Below, piece after piece: positions 44,976-53,384 of a DNA stretch of 64,000 nucleotides; the first letter of the stretch is position 1; each line of letters starts with the position of its first letter. The DNA comes from Chlamydiales bacterium. GTDB taxonomy: Bacteria > Chlamydiota > Chlamydiia > Chlamydiales > JAJFMA01. Below the pieces are notes generated by a model. That model did not search any database, had not been told where the DNA came from, and worked only from the letters and a program-made list of their open reading frames with translations. The stretch spans positions 1 to 64,000 of the forward strand of contig JAUXSF010000022.1 of NCBI GenBank assembly GCA_030679955.1, written 5' to 3'. Made by a program: the position numbers and the translations under genes.

Positions 44976-46115
44976 CTACTTGGCGAGAGAGGCTACGTAA
45001 TCGATGAACTCGGGCTTTTGCCTGATATTGTCGAACTCTTTCTGACGAATAATCTGTTGGATATCTGGCAGCCCTTCCTCCACCGCACAACGTAGCCACC
45101 CAATGGCAGGCTGAACTTCGCCCATAACGGCATGCGCAAAAGAGTTAAGTACCGCAGTTTCATACGATGGTATGTTTTGATATGCGCGGTCACCAATAGC
45201 TACTGCATGCTGCAGATGGCCTGTGCGATAAGCCAGCTGATGCAATAACGAGAGCGACTCATCAGTCAGTTTGCTCTCAATCGAATGCAAAAGGTCGTAG
45301 GCTTGCTCAAAATTGCCATCACTAGCTGCCAGCTGCCCTAGCATTTCTGTAGATGCTAGATAGAGAAATCCTGAAGTGACTTTGCCACGAATATTCTTGA
45401 GAATGCGCTCAGCTTCGGCATTCTGACCTATTTTCACCAGCTGCTCAGCAGCATGAAACTGACTCTGCAACTCTTGGTCGCGGTCCTTCTCGGTCATGAC
45501 GAGCGATCCACTCCATGTGCGATAGCTTTCAAACGCTAGCATCAACAAAATGGAGCCAATTAATAATCCTCCTTGGGCAAAGAAATAGAGGCTCAAAAGA
45601 ACAGCTAGGATGATGCTGAAAAATAGAGCTATCTTAACACCAATAAGACCAAAGAAACCCTCCATGATAATTAGAAGAAGCTTTCCCCCATCCAAAGGCT
45701 GAATTGGAAGTAGGTTGATAACGGTCCAAAAGATATTTGCTGCGGTTGTCCACCGGAGAATTGTTGAGAGTATTGGAGAGCGATCGCCCACAAGAACAAA
45801 GCATTCGTATGAAACAAAAGCTAGCAATAGTCCTGCTAGAGGGCCATTTAAGACCACCAAGAATTCCTTGGGCAATGACAACGCAGGTCCTTGACGCTGC
45901 GTGACGCCACCCAAAACCATCAATTCGATGGACACCTTTTGACCATAAGCTAGTGCTGTCAGAGCATGCCCTAATTCATGCACGATTACAGATACGAGTA
46001 TGATACCAATCCACATGATAATGCCGGCCAAATCCCCAGCATACAAAAATCCAATAGCGCTGGCCATTAACCAAAAAAGTGGATTGATTCGAATAGGAAT
46101 TTTTCCAAAGATCAT
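44976..46115 (-). CDS. Site-2-type intramembrane metalloprotease (M50)
   Basis: A 379-aa membrane protein. HELGH (residues 46-50) is in the second helix and [11 protein letters not shown] supplies the third zinc ligand, so the S2P active site is complete. No PDZ domain is seen, placing it with the SpoIVFB-like rather than the RseP-like branch. The last about 170 residues are soluble and helical with TPR-like spacing ([17 protein letters not shown], then [13 protein letters not shown]). It overlaps the sucD stop (ATGA) and so is translated with the succinyl-CoA synthetase genes, an unexpected partner. The substrate is unknown. Confidence 0.88.
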   Translation of the reverse strand: MIFGKIPIRINPLFWLMASAIGFLYAGDLAGIIMWIGIILVSVIVHELGHALTALAYGQKVSIELMVLGGVTQRQGPALSLPKEFLVVLNGPLAGLLLAFVSYECFVLVGDRSPILSTILRWTTAANIFWTVINLLPIQPLDGGKLLLIIMEGFFGLIGVKIALFFSIILAVLLSLYFFAQGGLLIGSILLMLAFESYRTWSGSLVMTEKDRDQELQSQFHAAEQLVKIGQNAEAERILKNIRGKVTSGFLYLASTEMLGQLAASDGNFEQAYDLLHSIESKLTDESLSLLHQLAYRTGHLQHAVAIGDRAYQNIPSYETAVLNSFAHAVMGEVQPAIGWLRCAVEEGLPDIQQIIRQKEFDNIRQKPEFIDYVASLAK

Positions 46116-46996
46116 CTGGAACCCTTATCAATCGCTTGTTTCATGGCATCACCCATAGCAGCGGGTGTTTCTGTGACTATGACTCCTGCAGCGCGCAAAG
46201 CATCAATCTTACCTTTAGCAGTGCCTTGACCGCCAGAAACGATAGCTCCGGCGTGACCCATACGTCTACCTTCAGGCGCTGTCACCCCGGCAATAAACGC
46301 GGCTACTGGTTTGGTGCAGTTTTCTTTTATCCATTCTGCAGCCTTTTCTTCCGCGTCACCGCCGATTTCGCCGATCATCAAAATCGCTTCGGTAGCAGGA
46401 TCTGCTTGAAAGAGCTTGAGAACGTCTAAGAAGCTAGTGCCGTTTAAGGGATCTCCCCCAATGCCAACGCATGTGGATTGGCCTAAACCTAACTGCGTCG
46501 TCTGCCATACGGCTTCGTATGTCAGAGTTCCTGAACGCGACACAATACCAACCTTGCCGGGCTTGTGGATATATCCAGGCATGATACCAATCTTGCACTC
46601 ACCCGGAGTAATTACTCCAGGGCAATTGGGACCTACCAGCCTGCTAGTTTTGCTTTGTGACATTACCAGACTAACCTCCAACATATCTCTGACTGGAATG
46701 CCTTCGGTGATGCAAACAATAAGCTCAATTCCAGCAGCTTCTGCCTCCAAGATAGCTTCAGCGGCAACAGGAGCCGGAACAAAGATCATGGTAGCATTGC
46801 AGCCGGTCTCACGCTTAGCTTCGGCAACTGTGTCGAAAACAGGGAGGGTTAGCACAATCTCGCCACCTTTCCCGGGGGTGACACCCCCAACCATCTGCGT
46901 GCCATAGTCCAGGCATTGCTCGGTGTGAAAGCGCCCTGCCTTGCCGGTAATCCCCTGGGTGATTACTTTGGTGGTCTTATTGACTAATACTGCCAT
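46112..46996 (-). CDS. sucD: Succinyl-CoA synthetase alpha subunit
   Basis: Alpha subunit (294 aa) of succinyl-CoA synthetase, TCA cycle, substrate-level phosphorylation. Visible are the CoA-binding domain with [14 protein letters not shown], the active phosphohistidine in [10 protein letters not shown] and the conserved [16 protein letters not shown] upstream. It is downstream of sucC by 8 nt and overlaps the S2P protease gene by 4 nt. Confidence 0.97.
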   Translation of the reverse strand: MAVLVNKTTKVITQGITGKAGRFHTEQCLDYGTQMVGGVTPGKGGEIVLTLPVFDTVAEAKRETGCNATMIFVPAPVAAEAILEAEAAGIELIVCITEGIPVRDMLEVSLVMSQSKTSRLVGPNCPGVITPGECKIGIMPGYIHKPGKVGIVSRSGTLTYEAVWQTTQLGLGQSTCVGIGGDPLNGTSFLDVLKLFQADPATEAILMIGEIGGDAEEKAAEWIKENCTKPVAAFIAGVTAPEGRRMGHAGAIVSGGQGTAKGKIDALRAAGVIVTETPAAMGDAMKQAIDKGSR

Positions 46997-47004
46997 GCTT
47001 TCCC

Positions 47005-48165
47005 CTACTGTGCCGCTGCAACAGCTTTTTCGGCTGCTTCTTTTAAACTATCTGCTATGATGATGTTAAGTCCCGAATCGGCCAACATCTTTTTACCATT
47101 CACAACGTTAGTACCTTCCATACGCACGACCAACGGCACCGATAGCTCTAGATCACCTATAGCTACGATGATACCGCCTGCGAGGGTAACGCAATTCATG
47201 ATGCCGCCGAAAATGTTCACCAAAATGGCTTTCACTTGCGGATCAGAAAGAATAATTTTAAAACCTTCGGCGACTTTTTCTTCAGTGGCACTGCCGCCAA
47301 CATCCAAAAAATTTGCGGGTTTACCGCCGTGGTGATTGATGATATCCATTGTAGCCATAGCTAGACCTGCGCCGTTAACCATGCAGCCAATATTGCCATC
47401 TAAGGCAACGTAAGCTAGATCGAACTCTGTCGCACGCACTTCAGCAGCAGGAAGCTGACTAGGGTCATATAGCTTGGCAATCTCTGGGTGGCGAAATAAC
47501 GCATTTTCATCGACGCTCAGCTTAGCATCAAGAGCAAGCAACTGACCTTCAGATGTCAGGACCAAAGGGTTGAGCTCCAGTAGTGACGCATCGCACTCGA
47601 TAAAGGCTTTAGCTAGACCCGCTACGATATCCATTCCTTGCTTGGCTATGTCGCCCTTCCAGCCCATGAACTTGGCCACCGCGACCTTTTGGTAATTGCG
47701 AAGAAGCCCATCAAAACGAATGGGAAGAGTCATAATTCTTTCGGGAGTCTTGGCAGCAATCTCCTCAATGTCCACACCGCCGTCGGGCGATACAATTAAG
47801 ACAGCTTGCCGTTTTTGACGGTCGATAATCGCGCCAACATAGTACTCTTTCTCAAACTTGATCGGAGAGCATAAGAGTAGTTGGCTGGCAATGATACCAT
47901 CCTTACCCGTTTGATTAGTGACTAGCTTCATCCCTAACATTTGGTCGATAAGCTTAAGCGCCTCGTCACGACTCTTGGCAAATTTAACGCCACCAGCTTT
48001 CCCCCGTCCTCCGGCATGCACTTGTACTTTGATGATGATATCATCCGTGCCAAGGCGTTCCAAGGCAGCCGGTGCCTCTTGACGAGAGGAAATCACGATC
48101 CCCTCGGAAACAGGGATTCCATACTTCTTTAAGATGGCTTTAGCCTGGTATTCGTGGGTATTCAT
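47005..48165 (-). CDS. sucC: Succinyl-CoA synthetase beta subunit
   Basis: Beta subunit (386 aa) with the ATP-grasp fold. It begins [19 protein letters not shown] as in the family. [14 protein letters not shown] and [10 protein letters not shown] are the nucleotide- and CoA-binding signatures. The TTG at 48189 in an open extension is rejected in favour of the ATG at 48165. It heads the sucC-sucD-S2P unit and is divergent from ftsY with only 59 bp between, which must hold both promoters. Confidence 0.97.
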   Translation of the reverse strand: MNTHEYQAKAILKKYGIPVSEGIVISSRQEAPAALERLGTDDIIIKVQVHAGGRGKAGGVKFAKSRDEALKLIDQMLGMKLVTNQTGKDGIIASQLLLCSPIKFEKEYYVGAIIDRQKRQAVLIVSPDGGVDIEEIAAKTPERIMTLPIRFDGLLRNYQKVAVAKFMGWKGDIAKQGMDIVAGLAKAFIECDASLLELNPLVLTSEGQLLALDAKLSVDENALFRHPEIAKLYDPSQLPAAEVRATEFDLAYVALDGNIGCMVNGAGLAMATMDIINHHGGKPANFLDVGGSATEEKVAEGFKIILSDPQVKAILVNIFGGIMNCVTLAGGIIVAIGDLELSVPLVVRMEGTNVVNGKKMLADSGLNIIIADSLKEAAEKAVAAAQ

Positions 48166-48224
48166 ATAATTCCATTTGTGGTATACCAAAACGCATTAAA
48201 ATTACTTAAGAAGGTCTCAGCCGG

Positions 48225-49142
48225 ATGGTACTGCATTTTCTTAAATCTGGGTATAATAAAGTAAAAGATGCGCTAAGTAAAACACGTGCAGCACTTAGCA
48301 CTAAATTACACGTTCTTTTTGGCGGAAAACTAGATGAAGCGACATTGGATCGCTTAGAGGAACTCCTCTATGAAGCCGATCTCGGTGTCGAAACAGCTAG
48401 CGCTCTTACAAAGCATATCCAAGAATTACACAAAAATGACCCGTCGCTAAAAGGCGAAGCGCTTTTAGAGGCCCTTAAAAAAGAGGTACTCCGACGTATT
48501 GGGAATAAAGAGGTTGAGATAGCCTCCGGACAACCCACCGTCATCCTAATTGTCGGCGTTAACGGCAACGGCAAGACAACCTCAGTAGCAAAACTAGCGA
48601 AAAGACTAACGTTAGAAGGCAAAAAAGTCCTTCTAGGTGCCGGCGATACCTTCCGCGCCGCTGCCACAGAACAGCTGGAGATGTGGGCGCAGACACTCAA
48701 TATAGAGATCGTCAAAGGTCAGGCAGGCTCTGATCCCGCTGCTATTGCCTTTGATGCTGTTTCCGCCGCTAAAGCGCGTGGATATGATGTCGTTATCTTA
48801 GACACGGCAGGACGCTTACACACTAAAACGCCTCTGATGCAAGAACTTGATAAAATCCGCCGCTCCTGCGCTAAAGTTGTGCCCGGCACACCTCATGAGA
48901 CATTGCTAGTACTGGATGCAACCACCGGACAGAATGCCATCGAACAAGCGAAGATTTTTAACAAGTTCACTCCGCTCACCGGTCTGATTTTGACCAAACT
49001 AGACGGTTCAGCCAAGGGCGGCATCGTCGTGAGCATTCAGCAACAGCTCGGTATTCCCGTGAAATTCATCGGCACCGGTGAAGGAGCTGACGACTTTCTG
49101 CCCTTCGACCCTGAAAGCTATGTTCAGGCGCTCTTTGAATAG
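48225..49142 (+). CDS. ftsY: Signal recognition particle receptor FtsY
   Basis: SRP receptor GTPase (305 aa) that docks ribosome-SRP complexes at the membrane. The NG domain is complete: G1 GVNGNGKTTSVAKLA, G3 DTAGRLHTKTPLM, G4 TKLDGSAKGG. The acidic A domain of E. coli FtsY is missing, as in other short forms. The order ftsY-sucC-sucD matches C. trachomatis. It converges with the P450 gene. Confidence 0.96.
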   Translation: MVLHFLKSGYNKVKDALSKTRAALSTKLHVLFGGKLDEATLDRLEELLYEADLGVETASALTKHIQELHKNDPSLKGEALLEALKKEVLRRIGNKEVEIASGQPTVILIVGVNGNGKTTSVAKLAKRLTLEGKKVLLGAGDTFRAAATEQLEMWAQTLNIEIVKGQAGSDPAAIAFDAVSAAKARGYDVVILDTAGRLHTKTPLMQELDKIRRSCAKVVPGTPHETLLVLDATTGQNAIEQAKIFNKFTPLTGLILTKLDGSAKGGIVVSIQQQLGIPVKFIGTGEGADDFLPFDPESYVQALFE

Positions 49143-49159
49143 GAATAATCATTCTTTTG

Positions 49160-50440
49160 TTATTTCCGTTTGGAGAGCCATAAAGTATCAGTTGGCCCAA
49201 TTGCGGAATCGTATTTCAACCAAAATTCTTGTAAAAACTCCTGCGCTTCCATCATAAAGAACCGCCATCCAATACAGGTATGTGCTCCTCGCTGCGCTCC
49301 AAATGGAAACCAGGGAAGGCTTGGAAGGAAGCTTGGAATTTGATCAAAGATAGCTCGATCGGGATCAAAGGAATGTGGAGACGCGCCTATAATACGGGGA
49401 CATTGAGACATGGCGGCGATGCCCACCTCCTGAACTTTACCTAACTTCTCTTGCTCCCCGTCCGCATAATATCGCTTTATGTCCTTCACTGGCATGGATA
49501 CTCGTAAGGATTCAAGAATGAATCGATCTAATGTCTCTGAAGCCCTTTCAGGCTGGTGAATACTTTGCTGGCAAAATTGATCGCGACGAACAGTATTTTC
49601 CGCCGATTCCCTTGCGGCATACTTAAGAACTGTCGAGGTTGTTTGCTGACCGGCAATCACTAACAAAATGATCATCGCTTTAATCTGGCTGCCGCTAAAG
49701 CCTTTGATGCGCATTAGATGCACCAGCCCACCTTCCATAGCCCCATCCATAACAGCATTTACACTCATCCTCAAAGCAGTCTCTAACGCGACTTGCTGCA
49801 TATAGTACATCTCTGGCCTAAACATAGCTTGCACAGCGTTAGAAAATGTGGCTACGTCGCCGTGGTATCCCAACAGACATTGACATACAGCTTTGCAGCT
49901 AAGGTGAGGAATACTCACCTGGAGCTCCATCATCGCCCCTGCACTTTCAAGTTCCGCCTTTGCCAAATTACGTACTTCATGCCGCCACTCCTGAACTGCT
50001 TTAGGCGTAATGAAATTCAACAGAAGCTGACGATAAATTTTTGTGTGTGCTTCGTCACACCATAAGATTCCATCATTGAGCTCCAAATCTGGAAAAATGC
50101 GCTTCAAATACTCAAATCCTAAGGCGTTGTGATTGTTAACTTGGTAGGGACAAGCTGACCTATGCGACCGTAATACGTCGGAAACTTCAGCAGGGTCTAT
50201 GATAAGTCTATTCGGTTCTATATCGACAGGTTCGTCTACCAAGACTACCTCTTGTTGAATAATTTGACTGTTTAATGGCATGACACCGAAAAACCTAGAA
50301 GACTCATGCATGATTCTATGTCCCGTACTCGAAATGAGATCCGACCAAGAATCTGCAGCTTGCATTTCGTCTTTAATATAGACAAAAAAATCAGAAAGTT
50401 TGGCTTTTGCCTGCGTATTTAGATCATTCAAATATTCCAT
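49160..50440 (-). CDS. Cytochrome P450
   Basis: A 426-aa P450 mono-oxygenase. The heme cysteine is C389 in FGAQRGAHTCIG, a two-residue longer form of the usual FxxGxRxCxG loop. Also visible are the I-helix oxygen motif VIAGQQTTSTVL, ExxR in LESLRVSMPV and the PERF-like region FDPDRAIF. It has no N-terminal anchor, so it is soluble. It has AGGA 5 nt before the ATG and a TATAAT about 30 nt upstream (50477-50472). It stands alone without ferredoxin or reductase genes in the window, so electron partners and substrate are unknown. P450s are absent from Chlamydiaceae to my knowledge; a sterol or fatty-acid substrate from the host is one possibility. Confidence 0.9.
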   Translation of the reverse strand: MEYLNDLNTQAKAKLSDFFVYIKDEMQAADSWSDLISSTGHRIMHESSRFFGVMPLNSQIIQQEVVLVDEPVDIEPNRLIIDPAEVSDVLRSHRSACPYQVNNHNALGFEYLKRIFPDLELNDGILWCDEAHTKIYRQLLLNFITPKAVQEWRHEVRNLAKAELESAGAMMELQVSIPHLSCKAVCQCLLGYHGDVATFSNAVQAMFRPEMYYMQQVALETALRMSVNAVMDGAMEGGLVHLMRIKGFSGSQIKAMIILLVIAGQQTTSTVLKYAARESAENTVRRDQFCQQSIHQPERASETLDRFILESLRVSMPVKDIKRYYADGEQEKLGKVQEVGIAAMSQCPRIIGASPHSFDPDRAIFDQIPSFLPSLPWFPFGAQRGAHTCIGWRFFMMEAQEFLQEFWLKYDSAIGPTDTLWLSKRK

Positions 50441-50528
50441 GACAATCCTGTTTATAAAATTAAATCAAAATATTATACTATTTATTTAAAAAAAACAAGT
50501 TTAATCTATTTATTAATTAAAATTGTTG

Positions 50529-50534
50529 TATAAT
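50529..50534 (+). promoter_or_regulatory. Probable -10 box, Tyr-rich protein gene
   Basis: TATAAT 54 nt before the ATG at 50588. The region is AT-rich and no convincing -35 box is seen. Confidence 0.45.
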
Positions 50535-50587
50535 TGTTTGTGGATGAGGAACTTCATCCGATTAATTTCATAAAAAACGGAGAGAAT

Positions 50588-50980
50588 ATGTATCGATACC
50601 GATCATTATTCCTTTCTAGTTTTTTTGCAGCGGCAGTTGTAATCGGCTATAGCTGGCTAAACTTCACCCCTGCAAATGATCAAACCGATACTAGCATATC
50701 TTCTGGGGGATTCTCAGTACGTTTTGGCGATAGCGGATATCGTTCTTATCCTAGATACTACCAAAATTACAATCGCGATTACAATACCGATTATTACTAC
50801 TATCAATATCCATATAACAATGGATATACTTACTACTACACATACCCCTACTCAGACTACAACTATAATTATCAGTACTACACCTATCCCCGCTATCAAT
50901 ATAGATACAGCAACGACTGGAATTATAAAGACCGCCCCTATAAACAACAAAATTTCGTCAGACATTCCAGACACAGATAA
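50588..50980 (+). CDS. Secreted Tyr/Asn-rich protein 1
   Basis: A 130-aa protein. The N-terminal hydrophobic segment (LFLSSFFAAAVVIGYSWL) is a signal peptide or anchor. The rest is extremely rich in Tyr, Asn and Arg, with phrases such as NYNRDYN, YYYYQYPYNN and YNYNYQYY, and ends basic (VRHSRHR). GGAGA lies before the ATG at 50588, so an earlier TTG is rejected. It is a single-gene unit with its own terminator. Such low-complexity aromatic proteins can be cell-surface or aggregating proteins; function unknown. A related composition appears in the gene at 52966. Confidence 0.7.
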   Translation: MYRYRSLFLSSFFAAAVVIGYSWLNFTPANDQTDTSISSGGFSVRFGDSGYRSYPRYYQNYNRDYNTDYYYYQYPYNNGYTYYYTYPYSDYNYNYQYYTYPRYQYRYSNDWNYKDRPYKQQNFVRHSRHR

Positions 50981-51004
50981 GTATGCTTAAAAATCGGTCG
51001 CTAT

Positions 51005-51034
51005 AGGCTCTTTCTAAAAAGAAAGGGCCTTTTT
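51005..51034 (+). terminator. Rho-independent terminator
   Basis: AGGC-T-CTTTCT, loop AAAA, AGAAAG-G-GCCT, then TTTTT. It ends the Tyr-rich protein 1 transcript, just before the promoter of the next gene. Confidence 0.88.
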
Positions 51035-51048
51035 ATTGTAATAAAATA

Positions 51049-51077
51049 TTTACACTCAATAAAATACGCCATATAAT
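51049..51077 (+). promoter_or_regulatory. Strong promoter of the Gly/Trp-rich protein gene
   Basis: TTTACA (51049-51054), a 17-nt spacer and a perfect TATAAT (51072-51077). It is one base from consensus, among the best promoter matches in the window, and gives a leader of about 35 nt. Confidence 0.75.
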
Positions 51078-51119
51078 TGTAATTGAAATGTATAACTAAC
51101 ATGAACCCACGAGTTCTAT

Positions 51120-51551
51120 ATGAAATTATATTGGTTGGTTCTAGTCTCAATTGTGACTGCGTTGATGTTGTGCGTGACGACCACCCCTGTACACGCCGAG
51201 ACGATTGTCATCAATATCCCCAAAAATTTTCAGAGTTTCCACTTTTCGCACACCAGTAGCTCTAGGGTATCAGCCTCAGCAAGCGCTCAGTCGTTTGGTG
51301 GTGGTTGGGGGTATGGTGGTTGGGGAGGTTATGGCAGCTGGAACTGGGGAGTAACTGGCTACGGCTGGCCCTACTATCCATCGGGTTACGGCTGGGGCGG
51401 ATACGATATGATGAACTATGGTTATTCCGAGGTATATCGCACCGAAGGGTACAATCCCTGGCGTTTTCCTAAAACTAACTTCTCAATGCAGAAGAATAAC
51501 ATCAGGCACTTATACCCAAAAGATGCCAAAGAACACCCTATAGTGCCTTAG
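51120..51551 (+). CDS. Secreted Gly/Trp/Tyr-rich protein
   Basis: A 143-aa protein. A clear signal peptide (MKLYWLVLVSIVTALMLC, cut after VHAE at about residue 27) is followed by a beta-like stretch, a Ser-rich linker and a low-complexity block GGGWGYGGWGGYGSWNWG (about 61-78), then a Pro/Tyr region and a basic end. It is an exported structural or surface protein by composition. It overlaps the end of the convergent permease gene by 4 nt. The strong promoter suggests high expression. No known family was recognised. Confidence 0.75.
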   Translation: MKLYWLVLVSIVTALMLCVTTTPVHAETIVINIPKNFQSFHFSHTSSSRVSASASAQSFGGGWGYGGWGGYGSWNWGVTGYGWPYYPSGYGWGGYDMMNYGYSEVYRTEGYNPWRFPKTNFSMQKNNIRHLYPKDAKEHPIVP

Positions 51552-52750
51552 GTACTTAAACGCGAGATCGTATGATAGGTCTCGATAATCACTTCTAGTA
51601 CGACAAAGATGAATAAGACACCAAGAACCCAGCGCCCACCGGGAAGTAATTGGGCGCCATTAAGGTGCTTGCGGTAACGTCCCACCCAAACCATGATAAT
51701 TGGCAACAATCCCAACAGCAAGGCCACTCCAAATCCACCGGCCAGGTCTAGGGCCGCTAGGAAAACGTCGGGATAGAGCTCTGCGAGTAAAAGGGGTGGT
51801 ATAAAAACAAGCGCGCTCAAGATGACTTTACCCATTCCTGTCTTCTTAATGGAAAGTCCATCCGCTAAAAAGTCGAACAGACCGAGAGTCACTCCAAGGA
51901 AAGAAGTGGATAGAGCAAAGAAAGCAAAAAATTGCCCTAGATGATAAACATAAGGTGTTTGAATAAAGTGCTTTAGACTAGGGATCGCGGTCTGGCCCTC
52001 GGCGCGAGCCTGTGCGAGTCCATTGACTCCCTCCAAGGGAACAATACCTTGAATGAGGCCTTGCCAAATGATGTAGGTGATAAACGGGATGAAGCTACCA
52101 ATCAAGATAGCCGCGCGTGTGCGCTTAGCATCATAATCCATATAACGCGTCAGAGTGGGAACAAGACCTTGGTAGGCAAAAGCGACAAAGACGATAGGTA
52201 GGGCTGAGAGAGAATAAGACCAGTCGTTTCTTGTCAGAAGGTCGCCTTTGACGTGATCCAATCCAAGGACAACAAATCCAAAGTAAGCTAAAGCCAAGCC
52301 ACCCATAAAAATCACATTCAGGCGACCTACTAGTCTTTCCCCAGCGACAACCATCGCACCAAAGACCACTACAAAAATAATAGCGCTAGTTCGGTCTGAA
52401 AGGACATTTCCAGTGGCTTCCTTAACGAAATTGGATCCACCAACAACATATGCAAGGGCTAGGCAGTAGAATAAGAAGAGATACCAACCCCAGGCAAAAG
52501 CGCTGCCTGCCTTGCCTAAGGTATGTCCTGCCATCGAGACGATGTTTGTATCGTCCTTTAGCCAAAGACATGCTTCAAGCAGTAGGAGTCCTGTGCTTGC
52601 CATGAATAGCCAACAGAGAAAGTATAAACAAAGTGAAGGGAAAAAACCCATTTCAGCGGTAGCTACAGGTAATGCAAGCATTCCTCCGCCAATGGTCGTT
52701 CCTGCAACGAGCAGTGAACCTCTAAAAATCGTGCCGTGATGTTGTGTCAT
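51548..52750 (-). CDS. tyrP: Aromatic amino-acid permease (TyrP/Mtr family)
   Basis: Proton-driven tyrosine/tryptophan importer (400 aa), eleven membrane helices. GSLLVAGTTIGGGMLALPVA at the N-terminus is the family signature. Chlamydiae import aromatic amino acids from the host, and tyrP copies sit between glmS and ftsY in C. trachomatis. The open frame extends 50 codons further upstream, but that part is encoded by the repeat at 52774-52887. ATGs at 52750 and 52762 are the likely starts; neither has a good SD. Only one copy is present here, against two in C. trachomatis. Confidence 0.9.
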   Translation of the reverse strand: MTQHHGTIFRGSLLVAGTTIGGGMLALPVATAEMGFFPSLCLYFLCWLFMASTGLLLLEACLWLKDDTNIVSMAGHTLGKAGSAFAWGWYLFLFYCLALAYVVGGSNFVKEATGNVLSDRTSAIIFVVVFGAMVVAGERLVGRLNVIFMGGLALAYFGFVVLGLDHVKGDLLTRNDWSYSLSALPIVFVAFAYQGLVPTLTRYMDYDAKRTRAAILIGSFIPFITYIIWQGLIQGIVPLEGVNGLAQARAEGQTAIPSLKHFIQTPYVYHLGQFFAFFALSTSFLGVTLGLFDFLADGLSIKKTGMGKVILSALVFIPPLLLAELYPDVFLAALDLAGGFGVALLLGLLPIIMVWVGRYRKHLNGAQLLPGGRWVLGVLFIFVVLEVIIETYHTISRLST

Positions 52751-52773
52751 AGCAAAAAACATAGCAGAAAAGC

Positions 52774-52887
52774 CCAAACGACGAAAAGGACAAAAGCGAC
52801 CTAAACGACGAAAAAGACCTAAACGATTATGACCAGTCCATTGGGTCCATAAGATCCATACGGTCCATAAGGTCCATATAGTCCATT
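52774..52887. repeat. Periodic repeat tract (GGTCCATA and GACCTAAACGA phrases)
   Basis: Two adjoining tracts: CCCAAACGACGAAAAGGAC and GACCTAAACGACGAAAAAGA (52774-52830), then five steps of (G)GTCCATA with a 9-10-bp period (52833-52887). It creates the false Trp-rich N-terminal extension of the permease ORF. It lies between the divergent tyrP and Tyr-rich protein 2 genes. Confidence 0.75.
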
Positions 52888-52965
52888 CAAAATAAGGCAC
52901 TTACAGTAACATTTGGGTTAATGTGGCAGAAGACTACAATGAGGGTAGGAGCCAAGGAGGCTGAC

Positions 52966-53358
52966 ATGTTAGGCATAAAGACAATGATTCTTTCCCTAGT
53001 ATTGTTAGGAGGTGCGTTACACGCTGCGATCGTAGTACAGGCGGGTAGAAGTGTAATCGCAGTCGATCCTTATTCAGACCGACGCGCGGGTAGAAGTGTA
53101 ATCGCGGTCGATCCTTATTCGGACCGACGTGCAGCATACGAAGATCGTGCGTACAACTACCGATCCCAACCAAATATGCTTGTGCAGCGATATGATAATT
53201 ACGGACCCGAAAGCTATTACTATTACTACAACGACTCACCACGTCGTGACTTCAACTACAATTACTATTACCGACGCCCCATAGTGTATCAACAGTTCTA
53301 CAACCAGCACCCCAATACGAAGTACCCAAGAACGCAGTATCACCGCTTCCAACGCTAG
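52966..53358 (+). CDS. Secreted Tyr-rich protein 2 with 15-residue tandem repeat
   Basis: A 130-aa protein. The signal peptide (MLGIKTMILSLVLLGGALHA) is followed by two tandem copies of AGRSVIAVDPYSDRR, then a Tyr/Asn/Arg-rich block (ESYYYYYNDSPRRDFNYN) and a basic end. AAGGAGG lies 5 nt before the ATG at 52966, so the GTG/ATG codons of the longer open frame are rejected. Composition and layout resemble the gene at 50588, which suggests a small family of aromatic-rich secreted proteins. Function unknown. Confidence 0.72.
   Translation: MLGIKTMILSLVLLGGALHAAIVVQAGRSVIAVDPYSDRRAGRSVIAVDPYSDRRAAYEDRAYNYRSQPNMLVQRYDNYGPESYYYYYNDSPRRDFNYNYYYRRPIVYQQFYNQHPNTKYPRTQYHRFQR
53041..53130 (+). repeat. 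45-bp in-frame tandem duplication
   Basis: Units 53041-53085 and 53086-53130 differ at three bases, all third-codon positions, and encode the same 15 residues. The synonymous-only differences suggest selection on the repeated peptide or a recent copy. Confidence 0.95.
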
Positions 53359-53384
53359 ATGCTAGGGAACGATAACTCTTACTT

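Noticed and set aside
44492-45007. A 171-codon frame in the repeat cluster
   Set aside because: It is made of family E and A repeat sequence and runs antisense into the site-2 protease gene. No domain or SD is present.
52751-52900. Trp-rich N-terminal extension of the aromatic permease
   Set aside because: It is encoded by the GGTCCATA and GACCTAAACGA repeat tracts and precedes the family's usual N-terminus.
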